64,000 bases of DNA, from NCBI GenBank assembly GCA_027019165.1, contig JALUXC010000010.1:1-64000 (forward strand), written 5' to 3'. Under the pieces are notes generated by a model. It did no database searches, was not told the DNA's origin, and saw only the letters and a program-made list of their open reading frames with translations. The DNA is from Pseudophaeobacter sp. GTDB lineage: Bacteria; Pseudomonadota; Alphaproteobacteria; Rhodobacterales; Rhodobacteraceae. Made by a program: the position numbers and the translations under genes. This document shows positions 1 through 7,809 of the stretch, piece by piece; within the stretch, counting starts at the first letter, position 1; each line of letters begins with the position of its first letter.

Positions 1-91
1 CGTGAAACTGACAGAGCTCAGCCCCGAGCAAGCCGCCTATATCGGCGTCAGCCCCGAAGGCCCCTTCAAGCCCGAACACTACCGCTACTGA
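1..91 (+). CDS. ahcY: Adenosylhomocysteinase, C-terminal end only
   Basis: Only the last 29 codons are in the window, ending at the TGA at 89-91. The tail reads ...LSPEQAAYIGVSPEG... and finishes HYRY, the characteristic C-terminus of S-adenosylhomocysteine hydrolase. That enzyme splits S-adenosylhomocysteine into adenosine and homocysteine in the methyl cycle. The terminal Lys-Pro-x-His-Tyr-Arg-Tyr segment is the conserved C-terminal arm that reaches the NAD site of the neighbouring subunit in this family. A strong terminator follows 25 bases later. Its role fits the methyl-transfer genes at the other end of the window, although they are 60 kb away. Confidence 0.93.
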   Translation, partial: VKLTELSPEQAAYIGVSPEGPFKPEHYRY

Positions 92-115
92 TCGGCAGAC
101 GTCAGACCAAACAAA

Positions 116-148
116 CAAAAGCCCCCGAAAAACAAGCGGGGGCTTTTG
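116..148 (+). terminator. Rho-independent terminator of ahcY
   Basis: The stem AAAAGCCCCCG pairs with CGGGGGCTTTT around a short A-rich loop, directly downstream of the ahcY stop. The flanking A and T runs would let it work on either strand. Confidence 0.88.
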
Positions 149-269
149 CGTGGGGGGAAACTGTTTTTCAAACCCTTAGATTGTGGCCGTTGATCATAAA
201 GCGTCTCGGATTTTAAGGGTATTGTTCAGGCAATCCATTTGCCTATTTGCTGTATCTCGGTCTACAAAG

Positions 270-377
270 AGGTACATCCTTCCAGGAAGGCAGGAACCGA
301 AATTTCATACGCGTGTGGTGGAAACGGAGCACGCGGGGTGAAGGGAAGGTCCTGCTTTCACAGGATCTTCCCTTTTT
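270..377 (+). ncRNA. Candidate small RNA between ahcY and the DUF1761 gene
   Basis: This gap between ahcY and the oppositely oriented DUF1761 gene has no credible ORF but ends in a strong terminator at 343-377. Upstream are two further possible hairpins: CCTTC/GAAGG near 279-291 and GCGTG/CACGC near 311-334. A promoter-like TTGCCT and TACAAA pair with 18 bases between them lies near 239-268, which would give a transcript of roughly 105 nt. The terminator is 250 bp past the ahcY terminator, so it probably ends a separate transcript. No known RNA family was recognised. The 5' end is an estimate. Confidence 0.45.
343..377 (+). terminator. Rho-independent terminator of an unannotated transcript
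   Basis: A 12-bp stem, GGGAAGGTCCTG with CAGGATCTTCCC and one G-T pair, surrounds a 6-base loop and is followed by TTTTT. No rightward gene lies immediately upstream, which is the main argument for the small RNA proposed here. Confidence 0.8.
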
Positions 378-454
378 CGTTTTCGTGACCTGCATCAATG
401 TGCGGCCCTGTGGCGGTGTGTGGTGGCGTTTTTCTGCAAGTCACTGACAAAATA

Positions 455-850
455 CTACAAAACCGCCAGTATCAGACCCATGGCCGTGCAGGCGATAGTG
501 GCATATCCGCTGTCGATGAGCGTCAGCTTTAAGGGCCGCATTCCGTACATGTTATTGAGCGCGATCCAAGGGCTGATGAAAAACAGACCAACACCCATGC
601 CCGCAATGACACCGGCGCCAGGCGTTTCGATTCCCGATAGGGAAAAGACGTGACGCATCATGCCTGCAACCACCAATTGCAGAACGAAAGCGGCAACGAA
701 TACGGTCGGGCTTTGCCCGCCTTCTGGTTTTCCATCTGAGTCTTTTGGAATTTTCGCGGCGTCCATCCAAGGGTTTGCGAGCACCATGTAGTAAAGCGCC
801 CCAAGAACGAACGCCGCCGCTGCTGCTGCAAAAACGCTGAGTAGCTCCAT
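455..850 (-). CDS. DUF1761 family integral membrane protein
   Basis: 131 residues. The reading frame continues upstream, but the start at 850 (MELLSVF...) is preferred because GGAGG precedes it at the right distance. The protein is very hydrophobic, with about four membrane segments, and carries the early GALYYMVLANPW pattern seen in DUF1761 proteins. No catalytic residues are evident and the family has no firm function. It is the last gene of a leftward run after the EVE-domain gene, with a 44-bp gap, so it may be co-transcribed. The family assignment rests on sequence pattern only. Confidence 0.75.
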   Translation of the reverse strand: MELLSVFAAAAAAFVLGALYYMVLANPWMDAAKIPKDSDGKPEGGQSPTVFVAAFVLQLVVAGMMRHVFSLSGIETPGAGVIAGMGVGLFFISPWIALNNMYGMRPLKLTLIDSGYATIACTAMGLILAVL

Positions 851-894
851 AACGAATCCTCCAAAAACAAAGTCCTTGGAAAAATCTTGCCAGA

Positions 895-1317
895 TCAGTC
901 GGCGTCTGTCTCGCCCAGTGCGCAGACGATGCGCCATTCTTCGTCTGTAACCGGTTGCACCGACAGGCGGGAGCTTTTGACCAAAGCCATCTCAGAGAGC
1001 CTTGGGTCCGATTTTATCTGTGCCAGCAAAACAGGCTTTTTGAAGGAGCGCAGCGCTCGGATGTCCACGCACTCCCAGCGATCATCGTCGGTGGTGCTGT
1101 CGGGGTGCGCCTCGGCGCAGACCTCGACAATGCCCACCACGGATTTTTCTTTTTGCGAATGATAGAAGAAGCCCCGATCGCCAAGCTTCATCTGCCGCAT
1201 AAAATTGCGCGCCTGATAGTTGCGCACGCCGTCCCATTCCTCACCTGCATCGCCCTTGTCGATTTGGTTTTGCCAGCTCCAGGTCGAGGGTTCGGATTTG
1301 AACAGCCAATAGGCCAT
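895..1317 (-). CDS. EVE domain protein
   Basis: 140 residues, all EVE domain, starting MAYWLFKSEPSTWSW. The family hallmarks are the WLFKSEP opening, the WDGVRNYQARNFM segment and GFFYHS. EVE domains have a PUA/YTH-like fold and are thought to bind modified bases in DNA or RNA; the ligand of this protein is unknown. The start codon overlaps the stop of the YciI gene (TGATG), indicating translational coupling. It sits in an operon with the tRNA-modification gene tsaD and with gpsA, so a link to nucleic-acid modification is plausible but inferred. Confidence 0.9.
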   Translation of the reverse strand: MAYWLFKSEPSTWSWQNQIDKGDAGEEWDGVRNYQARNFMRQMKLGDRGFFYHSQKEKSVVGIVEVCAEAHPDSTTDDDRWECVDIRALRSFKKPVLLAQIKSDPRLSEMALVKSSRLSVQPVTDEEWRIVCALGETDAD

Positions 1318-1589
1318 CAGCCGATGACCTTTTTCCAGGTGATCAACTCGACCGCTTCAAAGAGACCTGCTTTGTTGTAGGGGTCGCCTGCGGCCCAGGC
1401 TTCACCCGCTGCCATGTCTTCAACATCGAGGATGATCAGCGATCCCACCATCTCGCCGTTTTGATCCAGCAAAGGTCCGGCCTGCGCGACCGTTCCGGTC
1501 TCTTCGATATAGACCAGATGCGCGGCGCGATTCGCCATCCGGGTCTCCAGGTGGCCGGGTTTATCGCGTGCAATCAATGCTATAAGCAT
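1317..1589 (-). CDS. YciI family protein
   Basis: 90 residues, the usual size for YciI-like proteins, which have a dimeric ferredoxin-like alpha/beta barrel. The visible family pattern is the N-terminal strand MLIALIARDKPG, the central GPLLD with GSLIILDVED, and AWAAGDPYNKAGLF near the end. The conserved His/Asp pair typical of the fold is only partly visible. The gene starts one base after the gpsA stop and overlaps the EVE gene, so it lies in the middle of an operon. The biochemical role is unknown; small-molecule binding or lyase activity is possible. Confidence 0.85.
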   Translation of the reverse strand: MLIALIARDKPGHLETRMANRAAHLVYIEETGTVAQAGPLLDQNGEMVGSLIILDVEDMAAGEAWAAGDPYNKAGLFEAVELITWKKVIG

Positions 1590-1590
1590 T

Positions 1591-2553
1591 TTATTCCTCT
1601 TTTAATGGTCGTGACAGCAGTTGAGCGGTTGCGTCATGGATCGTCAAGTCGCCATTGATCAAACCGACGACAGTCCGCGTGATCGGCATATCAAGGCCCA
1701 TAGCGGCAGCCTTTTCGGCTGTGGCGCGCGCGGTTGCGGCGCCTTCCACGGTGACCGAGGGATCAAAGGCCTCGCCCCGGCCAATCGCCAACCCCAGCCG
1801 ATAGTTGCGCGACAGTTCTGAACTGCAAGTGAGTGTCAGATCACCAAAGCCCGACAGGCCAGCAAGTGTTTCGGCCCGCGCCCCGCAGGCTAGCGCCATG
1901 CGCTGCATCTCGGCATAGCCCCGGGTCATCAGCGCTGCGCGCGCGCTTTCGCCAAGGCCGGCGCCAATCACTGCGCCGCAGCCGATGGCCATCACGTTCT
2001 TCAGGGCGCTGCCAAGTTCCGCGCCGATGGTATCGGTGGTGCGATAGAGGCGAAGGTTGGCCGTCGTCAGCTCGGCCTGCAAAGCCGCGCCCAGATCGGG
2101 ATCTTCGCAGGCCAGTGTCAGCGCTGTCGGCAACCCGCGCGCGATATCGGCGGCAAAGCTTGGCCCGGTCAGAAGGGCGGGCCGGGCATCCGGCAGGCAG
2201 TCGCGAATGACCGCAATGGGGCCTAGGCCGGTGCTCAGTTCGATTCCCTTGCAGCAGGCCACGAGAGTTTTTCTGTCAAAGAGATCTGCGTTTTCTGCGA
2301 GCAACTCGCGCAGTTTCTGCATGGGTACGGCCAGCAGGATCGTGTCGCTCTGGCTGGCCTGCGCCAGGTCAGAGGTGATGGACAGGCTTTCGGGAAGATC
2401 GACACCGGGAAGGCGGGCTTCGTTGCGCCCGCTCTGTAGCATCTGGTCTGCATGAGTCTTGCTGCGCGCCCAAAGCGTCACTGGCCCGTTCCCGGCCAAA
2501 GAGATCGCAAGGGCCGTGCCAAAGGCGCCGGCGCCAAGGATGGAAACGCTCAT
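1591..2553 (-). CDS. gpsA: Glycerol-3-phosphate dehydrogenase [NAD(P)+]
   Basis: 320 residues, the normal length. It reduces dihydroxyacetone phosphate to sn-glycerol 3-phosphate, the backbone precursor for phospholipids, in the cytoplasm. The N-terminal Rossmann motif is [17 protein letters not shown], the substrate-domain segment [11 protein letters not shown] with its catalytic Lys, and the [11 protein letters not shown] motif are all present. The start overlaps the tsaD stop by 4 bp (ATGA), placing it second in the tsaD-gpsA-YciI-EVE operon, a common alphaproteobacterial pairing. Confidence 0.96.
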   Translation of the reverse strand: MSVSILGAGAFGTALAISLAGNGPVTLWARSKTHADQMLQSGRNEARLPGVDLPESLSITSDLAQASQSDTILLAVPMQKLRELLAENADLFDRKTLVACCKGIELSTGLGPIAVIRDCLPDARPALLTGPSFAADIARGLPTALTLACEDPDLGAALQAELTTANLRLYRTTDTIGAELGSALKNVMAIGCGAVIGAGLGESARAALMTRGYAEMQRMALACGARAETLAGLSGFGDLTLTCSSELSRNYRLGLAIGRGEAFDPSVTVEGAATARATAEKAAAMGLDMPITRTVVGLINGDLTIHDATAQLLSRPLKEE

Positions 2554-3647
2554 GCCTTGGCTCCTTTCTTGCCCGAGCCGATCAGGGCGGGGCTGGTCTT
2601 GTCCAGTGGCCAGCGGGGGCGGGCGGTCAGGTCCAGCCCATCCCGGGCGCCGGATCTGTAGCGCTCAAGCCCCGCATAGGCGATCATCGCGGCATTATCG
2701 GTGCACAGGCGCAGGGGCGGCGCGGTAAAAGTGGCACCGGCCTCGGCGCAGACCTTCTGCAGAGCCGCGCGAATGGCGGTATTGGCGGCCACGCCCCCGG
2801 CAACCGCCACGGTCGGAGTGGCTGGATTTCCTTCCATATAGATCGCCAGCGCGCGGCGGGTCTTTTCGGCCAGTGTGTCAACCACGGCAGCCTGAAAACC
2901 GGCGCAAAGATCGGCGCGGTCTTGCCGGGTCAGCCCGCCTTTTTCAGCGACGATCTGGTCCCGCATCCGCATCAATGCGGTTTTGAGGCCCGAAAAGGAC
3001 AGGTTGCAATCAGGCCGATCCAAAAGCGGTCGCGGAAAGCGAAAGCGTTTGGGATCACCCATCTCTGCCTCGGCCTGAACCGAAGGGCCACCGGGCTGCA
3101 GCAAACCCAACAAGCGCGCGGTCTTGTCAAAAGCCTCACCGGGCGCGTCGTCAATGGTGCCGCCCAGTCGGGTGAAATCCTCGGGGCCGCGCGCAATCAG
3201 GTATTGGCAGTGCCCGCCGGACACCAGGAGCATGAGATATGGGAACGAAATGTCATCGGTCAGCCGGGGCGTCAGCGCATGGCCCGCCAGATGGTTCACA
3301 CCGATGAGGGGCAGGCCGGTGGCCGCTGCGATCCCCTTGGCGCACATCACACCTGACATGACGCCGCCGATCAGGCCGGGGCCTGCAGTCACCGCAATGG
3401 CGTCCATGTCCTTGAGCGTCAGCCCGGCCTCCTGCAACGCCTGGATCACGCAGAGATCCAGCTTTTCCGCATGAGCGCGGGCGGCGATCTCGGGGACGAC
3501 CCCGCCATAAGCGCTGTGCAGTTCGGTCTGGCCAAAGACGACGTTGGACAGAACCTCGGCCCGGGCACCCGGGATTTGGCGCACCACGGCGGCCGCAGTG
3601 TCATCGCAGCTGCTTTCAAGGCCAAGGATCGTCAGGCTGTCTGTCAT
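2550..3647 (-). CDS. tsaD: tRNA N6-threonylcarbamoyladenosine (t6A) synthase subunit TsaD
   Basis: 365 residues, slightly longer than the E. coli protein. It transfers the threonylcarbamoyl group from TC-AMP to A37 of ANN-decoding tRNAs together with TsaB and TsaE, which are not in this window. The sequence begins [16 protein letters not shown], the ASKHA-fold phosphate loop. It keeps the metal-binding motif [20 protein letters not shown], and the late VAGGVAANT and [12 protein letters not shown] motifs. It is the first gene of the leftward operon and faces hemD across 73 bp that must hold both promoters. Essential in most bacteria. Confidence 0.97.
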   Translation of the reverse strand: MTDSLTILGLESSCDDTAAAVVRQIPGARAEVLSNVVFGQTELHSAYGGVVPEIAARAHAEKLDLCVIQALQEAGLTLKDMDAIAVTAGPGLIGGVMSGVMCAKGIAAATGLPLIGVNHLAGHALTPRLTDDISFPYLMLLVSGGHCQYLIARGPEDFTRLGGTIDDAPGEAFDKTARLLGLLQPGGPSVQAEAEMGDPKRFRFPRPLLDRPDCNLSFSGLKTALMRMRDQIVAEKGGLTRQDRADLCAGFQAAVVDTLAEKTRRALAIYMEGNPATPTVAVAGGVAANTAIRAALQKVCAEAGATFTAPPLRLCTDNAAMIAYAGLERYRSGARDGLDLTARPRWPLDKTSPALIGSGKKGAKA

Positions 3648-3720
3648 AGGGCTATCATTGCATCAGGTCAGCGCCGCAGCTACCACCTATGCCAGTGGCA
3701 AACAATCCCGGGAGCGTGAT

Positions 3721-4470
3721 GTGAGCGATCCGACAAGCCAAAAGGCGATAGGCCTTTTGATGACACGACCGCTGTCATCGGCGCAGCGCTTCGTTGCGGA
3801 TCTGCCGGATGAGGTACGTGCATCGGTTGATGTGATCTTTGCGCCCCTGATGGAGATCATCTCTATTCCCGGCGAGGGTGCCACCGCAGATGTGAAAGCT
3901 CTGATCTTTTCGTCAGCCAACGGAGTTGATGCGGCGATTGGCCGGGTCACAACAGATCTGCCGACCTATTGTGTGGGAGAACGCACGACCCAAAAGGCTG
4001 TCGAAGCGGGCTGGGATGCCAAATGCCTCGGAAAGACTGCGGATGAATTGGTAGAGGCCTTGATCGGCCTGTCGCCACCGGCTCCGATTTTGCACCTCCA
4101 CGGATGCAATACGCGCGGGGATGTGGCGACACGTCTCTCGGTGGCGGGGCTGCCCTGCCGGGGGCAGGCGATCTATGATCAACGCCTGCTGCCGCTTGGC
4201 GAAGACGCAATGCGTGCAATAAGATCGCATCACGCTGTGATTGTGCCGCTTTTTTCGCCCCGGACTGCGCAGCATTTCGCCGAGATCTGCCCTGATGCAT
4301 CGAATTTGCATCTGATTGCGTTAAGTCATGCGGTGGCAGAGCCGTTGAAAGTCTTGAATTGCAGGGACTTGCAGGTATGTACCTCTCCCGATGCTGCTGC
4401 CGTAACTGCAATGGTGCGTGATGCCGCAGCCTGTCTTGCGCGGGTTGAGGACCGGCCGCGCGGGCAGTAG
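3721..4470 (+). CDS. hemD: Uroporphyrinogen-III synthase
   Basis: 249 residues from a GTG at 3721, which has a GGGAG box just upstream; an internal ATG at 3760 would remove the start of the first strand. HemD cyclises hydroxymethylbilane to uroporphyrinogen III in tetrapyrrole synthesis. HemD proteins diverge strongly; visible family features are GLLMTRPLSSAQRF at the N-terminus, LIFSSANGVDAA and the CVGERTTQKAVEAGW segment. Upstream extensions of this frame overlap tsaD and are not believed. It leads the hemD-mic60-hemY run, which supports the call. Confidence 0.9.
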   Translation: MSDPTSQKAIGLLMTRPLSSAQRFVADLPDEVRASVDVIFAPLMEIISIPGEGATADVKALIFSSANGVDAAIGRVTTDLPTYCVGERTTQKAVEAGWDAKCLGKTADELVEALIGLSPPAPILHLHGCNTRGDVATRLSVAGLPCRGQAIYDQRLLPLGEDAMRAIRSHHAVIVPLFSPRTAQHFAEICPDASNLHLIALSHAVAEPLKVLNCRDLQVCTSPDAAAVTAMVRDAAACLARVEDRPRGQ

Positions 4471-4549
4471 TGTCGCCTGTGGGTGAGCGCATTTGCGCCG
4501 ACAGAGTCGCGCGCGCTTTTGGATCGGTGGAATCGAGTGGGAGGCCGAC

Positions 4550-5848
4550 GTGGCTGATAAGAAAACTCCGAATGATGTAACCGAGGCAGAGGTCGTCGAT
4601 GCGGCACCTTCTGAAGATGCCAAGACGGATGCGCTTGAAACGGTTGACACCGACGAGGTGAGTGAGGTTCCGGTTTCCGAAGCCGAAGCCGAAGCCGAAG
4701 CCGAAGCCGAAGCCGAAGCCGAAGCCGAAGCCGAAGCCGAAGCCGAAGCCGAAGCCGAAGCCGAAGCCGAAGCCGAAAAGCCCCTTGAGACTGAGTCAGA
4801 AACCACACAGGCAGCACAGGCGGAACCAGAAAAAGTAGTCGAGCGTGTCGTGGAAAAGCGGGGCGGGTTCGGTGCGGCTCTTTTGGGCGGTGCCGTTGCT
4901 GCCGTGATTGGCTTTGTGCTCGGTCAGGGAGGGATATTGAACTCGGTTCTGCCCTCCGCTTTGCGAACGGCAACTGTGGATGTGGCCGCGATTGAATCGG
5001 AACAGTCAGAATTGCGCTCCAAGCTCTCGGCGCTCCAATCTCAGGTCAATGACCTGTCTGTTCCGGATCTGGCACCGCTAACGGCGCGGCTCGATGCGAT
5101 TGATGGAACACTGGCCGATCTGGCGAAGGCCCCGGAAAATGGCCCTCAAAATGAGGCGCTTTCTGCGGACCTTTCGTCAATCACCGAACGTCTGGCCGCG
5201 CTTGAACAGCGCCCGGTGGCGGATGCCGGATCCCCCGAAGCCATTGCCGCCGTCGATGCGCAGTTGAAACAGCTGCAGGACAGCCTTGCCGCGCAGCGCG
5301 CCGAGGTCGAACAGATGATGGCAGAGGCGCGCCAGATGGACGCGGCCAGCGCCGAAGCAGCCCGTATCGCCAGCGCCCAGACGGTTCTGGCGCGCCTGCG
5401 CTCGACGCTGGACAGCGGTAGCGGGTACTCTGCGATGGTGGATGAATTGAAGGCACTGGACGTGACCGTGCCGGACGATTTGAGCGCACCTGCGGAAACT
5501 GGTGTTGCAACGCTGACCGGCCTGCGTGACTCTTTCTCTCCTGCTGCGCGGGCGGCCCTTGCCGCCGCACGCGAAGAAACCAAAGGCAGCGGAAACGTGA
5601 TGGACTACATCAAACGTCATCTTGGCGCCCGCTCGGTTGCGCCGCGCGAGGGGGATGACCCCGATGCCATCCTGTCCCGCGCCGGGGCGCTTGTTGATGA
5701 GGGCAAGATCCCTGAGGCCTTGTCCGAAATTGATGCTCTGCCGGAGACGGCCCGCGCGGCCCTTGCCGATTGGGAAGGCGCCGCCAGCACGCGCCTCGCA
5801 GCCGTTTCCGCCGCCGATGATCTGTCCCAAAGCCTGAACGCGAAATAA
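4550..5848 (+). CDS. Mitofilin/Mic60-like inner-membrane protein with (Glu-Ala)n tract
   Basis: 432 residues from a GTG at 4550 that follows GGGAGG. Order: acidic N-terminus; Glu-Ala repeat at residues 44-76; one membrane segment at about 104-126 (GAALLGGAVAAVIGFVLGQG); long coiled coil from about 145 to 290; and a C-terminal mitofilin-type helical domain from about 330. Alphaproteobacterial Mic60 homologues are known in this position between heme genes and shape intracytoplasmic membrane curvature, as mitochondrial Mic60 does at cristae. Function here is inferred from architecture and context. The Glu-Ala tract comes from 16 tandem hexanucleotides, which is unusual. Confidence 0.83.
   Translation: MADKKTPNDVTEAEVVDAAPSEDAKTDALETVDTDEVSEVPVSEAEAEAEAEAEAEAEAEAEAEAEAEAEAEAEAEKPLETESETTQAAQAEPEKVVERVVEKRGGFGAALLGGAVAAVIGFVLGQGGILNSVLPSALRTATVDVAAIESEQSELRSKLSALQSQVNDLSVPDLAPLTARLDAIDGTLADLAKAPENGPQNEALSADLSSITERLAALEQRPVADAGSPEAIAAVDAQLKQLQDSLAAQRAEVEQMMAEARQMDAASAEAARIASAQTVLARLRSTLDSGSGYSAMVDELKALDVTVPDDLSAPAETGVATLTGLRDSFSPAARAALAAAREETKGSGNVMDYIKRHLGARSVAPREGDDPDAILSRAGALVDEGKIPEALSEIDALPETARAALADWEGAASTRLAAVSAADDLSQSLNAK
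4681..4776 (+). repeat. (AGCCGA)16 hexanucleotide microsatellite in the Mic60 gene
   Basis: Sixteen perfect, uninterrupted copies of a 6-bp unit (GAAGCC read in frame) encode alternating Glu and Ala. Because the unit is two codons long, slippage would change protein length without a frameshift. Each Glu is GAA and each Ala is GCC, so the tract is conserved at DNA level and not only in protein sequence. Confidence 0.97.
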
Positions 5849-5858
5849 GGACCCTGCC

Positions 5859-7385
5859 ATGCTCTGGTCATTGCTGAAAATCCTCGTCTTTGTTGCAATC
5901 ATCGCGCTTTTGGCCTTTGGCGCAGGGATCCTGATGGAAACCGCAGGCGGGGTGCAGATCACCGTTGCGGGCACCGAATATACCCTTGGCGCGCTGCAGT
6001 CGGTTATGGCGCTGGCCGTCCTGGTGCTGGTGGTGTGGCTGTTCTTCAAGCTGCTTTCGCTGCTGATCGCGACGCTCAAGTTCCTGAATGGGGATGAAAC
6101 CGCCCTGTCGCGCTATTTCGATAAAGGGCGCGAGGCGAAGGGCTACCAGGCGCTGTCCGACGGGATGATGGCGCTTGCCTCGGGAGAGGGGCGTCTGGCG
6201 CTGGCCAAGGCGTCGCGCGCAGCGCGCTATCTGGACAAGCCCGAGTTGACCGATCTTTTGACCGCGCAGGCGGCGGAAATGGCGGGCGACACCAAGAAAG
6301 CCGCCGAGGCCTACAAACGCCTTCTGGGCAACCAGAACACGCGCTTTGTCGGGGTGCGCGGCATCATGAAGCAGAAGCTTTCGGATGGGGACACGGACAC
6401 CGCCCGCCAACTTGCCGAAAAGGCGCTGGCGCTGCGCCCCAAGCACGAAGAGGTGCAGGATACGCTTTTGCAGCTGCAGGCCCGTGCCGAGGATTGGGCC
6501 GGTGCGCGCAAGACCCTTGCCACCAAGCTCAAGACCGGAACCCTGCCACGCGAGGTCTTCAAACGCCGCGATGCGGTTCTGGCGCTGTCGGCCTCAAAAG
6601 GCTTGATCGAAGAGGGCGCAACGGTCGAGCAGCAGGAACAGGCCATCGAGGCCAACCGCCTGTCGCCGGATCTGGTGCCTGCCGCCGCCATGGCCGCCCG
6701 CGCCTATATCGCCAAGGGTAAAGCCCGCAATGCCGTGCGGGTTCTGAAAAAGGCCTGGGAGGCGCAGCCGCACCCGGACCTGGCCCATGCCTTTGCCGAG
6801 GTAGAACCCACCGAGACCGCCGCCGAACGGGTGAAACGTTTTGGCCAGTTGTCCCGTTTGAAACCCAATGATGATGAGACGCGTCTGGTGATGGCCGAAC
6901 TCAACATTGTGGCCGAAGACTTCCCCGAAGCGCGCCGCGCGCTGGGCGATCTGGCCGAACGCGCCCCGGATGCGCGGGCGCTGACGCTGATGGCCGCGAT
7001 CGAGCGGGGCGAAGGTGCCTCTGATGCGGTGGTGCAAGGGTGGCTGACCCGTGCCCTCAGCGCGCCGCGTGGTCCGCAGTGGGTCTGTGACAACTGCAAC
7101 CACATCCACAGCGAATGGGTGCCGGTCTGCGAAAACTGCACCAGTTTCGACACGCTCAGCTGGCGGCGCCCGGAAACGCCCGAGATCGCAAGCGCGACCG
7201 GCGCGCATATGCTGCCCCTGTTGCGGGGAGCGCCCGCGGCAGCCGAAGAGGTCACTGAGGCAGAGCTGATTGCAGCGGAGGATGATCTTTCCGGCGATGA
7301 TCAAGCCGCCATGGCGCCGGATGCTGACACTGCCGGAAAAGGCGAAGAGCCAGCCAATGTGGACGGCAGCAAAGATAAACCATAG
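5859..7385 (+). CDS. hemY: HemY-type TPR membrane protein with C-terminal zinc ribbon
   Basis: 508 residues. Two N-terminal membrane segments (about 4-28 and 44-66) are followed by the HemY N-terminal domain and TPR-like helices, including GDTKKAAEAYKRLLG and DTARQLAEKALALRP. Near residues 408-428 a CDNC...CENC pair forms a probable four-Cys zinc ribbon, then an acidic tail. This is the TPR HemY of proteobacterial heme operons, not the protoporphyrinogen oxidase of the same name. Its exact role is unsettled; it may organise heme enzymes at the membrane. Ten bases separate it from mic60, so the two are surely co-transcribed. Confidence 0.9.
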   Translation: MLWSLLKILVFVAIIALLAFGAGILMETAGGVQITVAGTEYTLGALQSVMALAVLVLVVWLFFKLLSLLIATLKFLNGDETALSRYFDKGREAKGYQALSDGMMALASGEGRLALAKASRAARYLDKPELTDLLTAQAAEMAGDTKKAAEAYKRLLGNQNTRFVGVRGIMKQKLSDGDTDTARQLAEKALALRPKHEEVQDTLLQLQARAEDWAGARKTLATKLKTGTLPREVFKRRDAVLALSASKGLIEEGATVEQQEQAIEANRLSPDLVPAAAMAARAYIAKGKARNAVRVLKKAWEAQPHPDLAHAFAEVEPTETAAERVKRFGQLSRLKPNDDETRLVMAELNIVAEDFPEARRALGDLAERAPDARALTLMAAIERGEGASDAVVQGWLTRALSAPRGPQWVCDNCNHIHSEWVPVCENCTSFDTLSWRRPETPEIASATGAHMLPLLRGAPAAAEEVTEAELIAAEDDLSGDDQAAMAPDADTAGKGEEPANVDGSKDKP

Positions 7386-7809
7386 CGATAGCTTTCCGGG
7401 TCCGCTCTGACGGGCGGCTCCGGCGACACGGCCCGGCCTTGACGGCGCTCGAACCGGCTTTTGGTTTGTACCGGTGGGGCCGGTCTTTGACATGGTTTTG
7501 CAGGCGTGCCGGGTAAACCGCTTTGTTTCAATAGAATTATCCATTGCAGCACATGCGGGGAGCGCGCGCAAATGAGGCTGGGTTGGGCCCCGAAAGCGCT
7601 TTGCCGTGCACTGTTTTGACAACGGTCCACCGGGCAAGACCACAAGCTGCGATTGTGCCCGTCAAAGTCTCAGGTTGACGCTACGTCATGAGGTTTCATC
7701 TCAGCCGACCCCCGCCATTTAGTCTCACTTTAAGAATTTGCCGCGCAAGAGTCCGTCAGCGTATCGCAAATTTGAACTCCGCCAAGACTTTAGGAGGATT
7801 GAGAGACTC
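7386..7809 (+). other. 424-bp gap upstream of the HYR-repeat protein
   Basis: No convincing ORF, RNA gene or terminator was seen between hemY and the secreted repeat protein. The stretch contains a few weak inverted repeats (for example CCGGCTTTTGG...CCGGTGGGGCCGG near 7450-7485), and its last 120 bases are less GC-rich. The promoter of the downstream gene should lie there. A TTG at 7738 could extend that gene but lacks a ribosome-binding site. Confidence 0.5.

Noticed and set aside
247-447. 66-residue ORF downstream of ahcY
   Set aside because: It crosses a strong terminator, has no ribosome-binding site and an unusual composition; the stretch is better explained as a small RNA or untranslated sequence.
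4321-4973. Leftward ORFs opposite mic60 with Arg-Leu or Ser-Ala repeats
   Set aside because: They are antisense readings of the GAAGCC microsatellite and keep no other protein features.
7738-7809. TTG start for the HYR-repeat protein
   Set aside because: It would put a highly charged segment before the signal peptide and lacks a ribosome-binding site; the ATG at 7810 is preferred.
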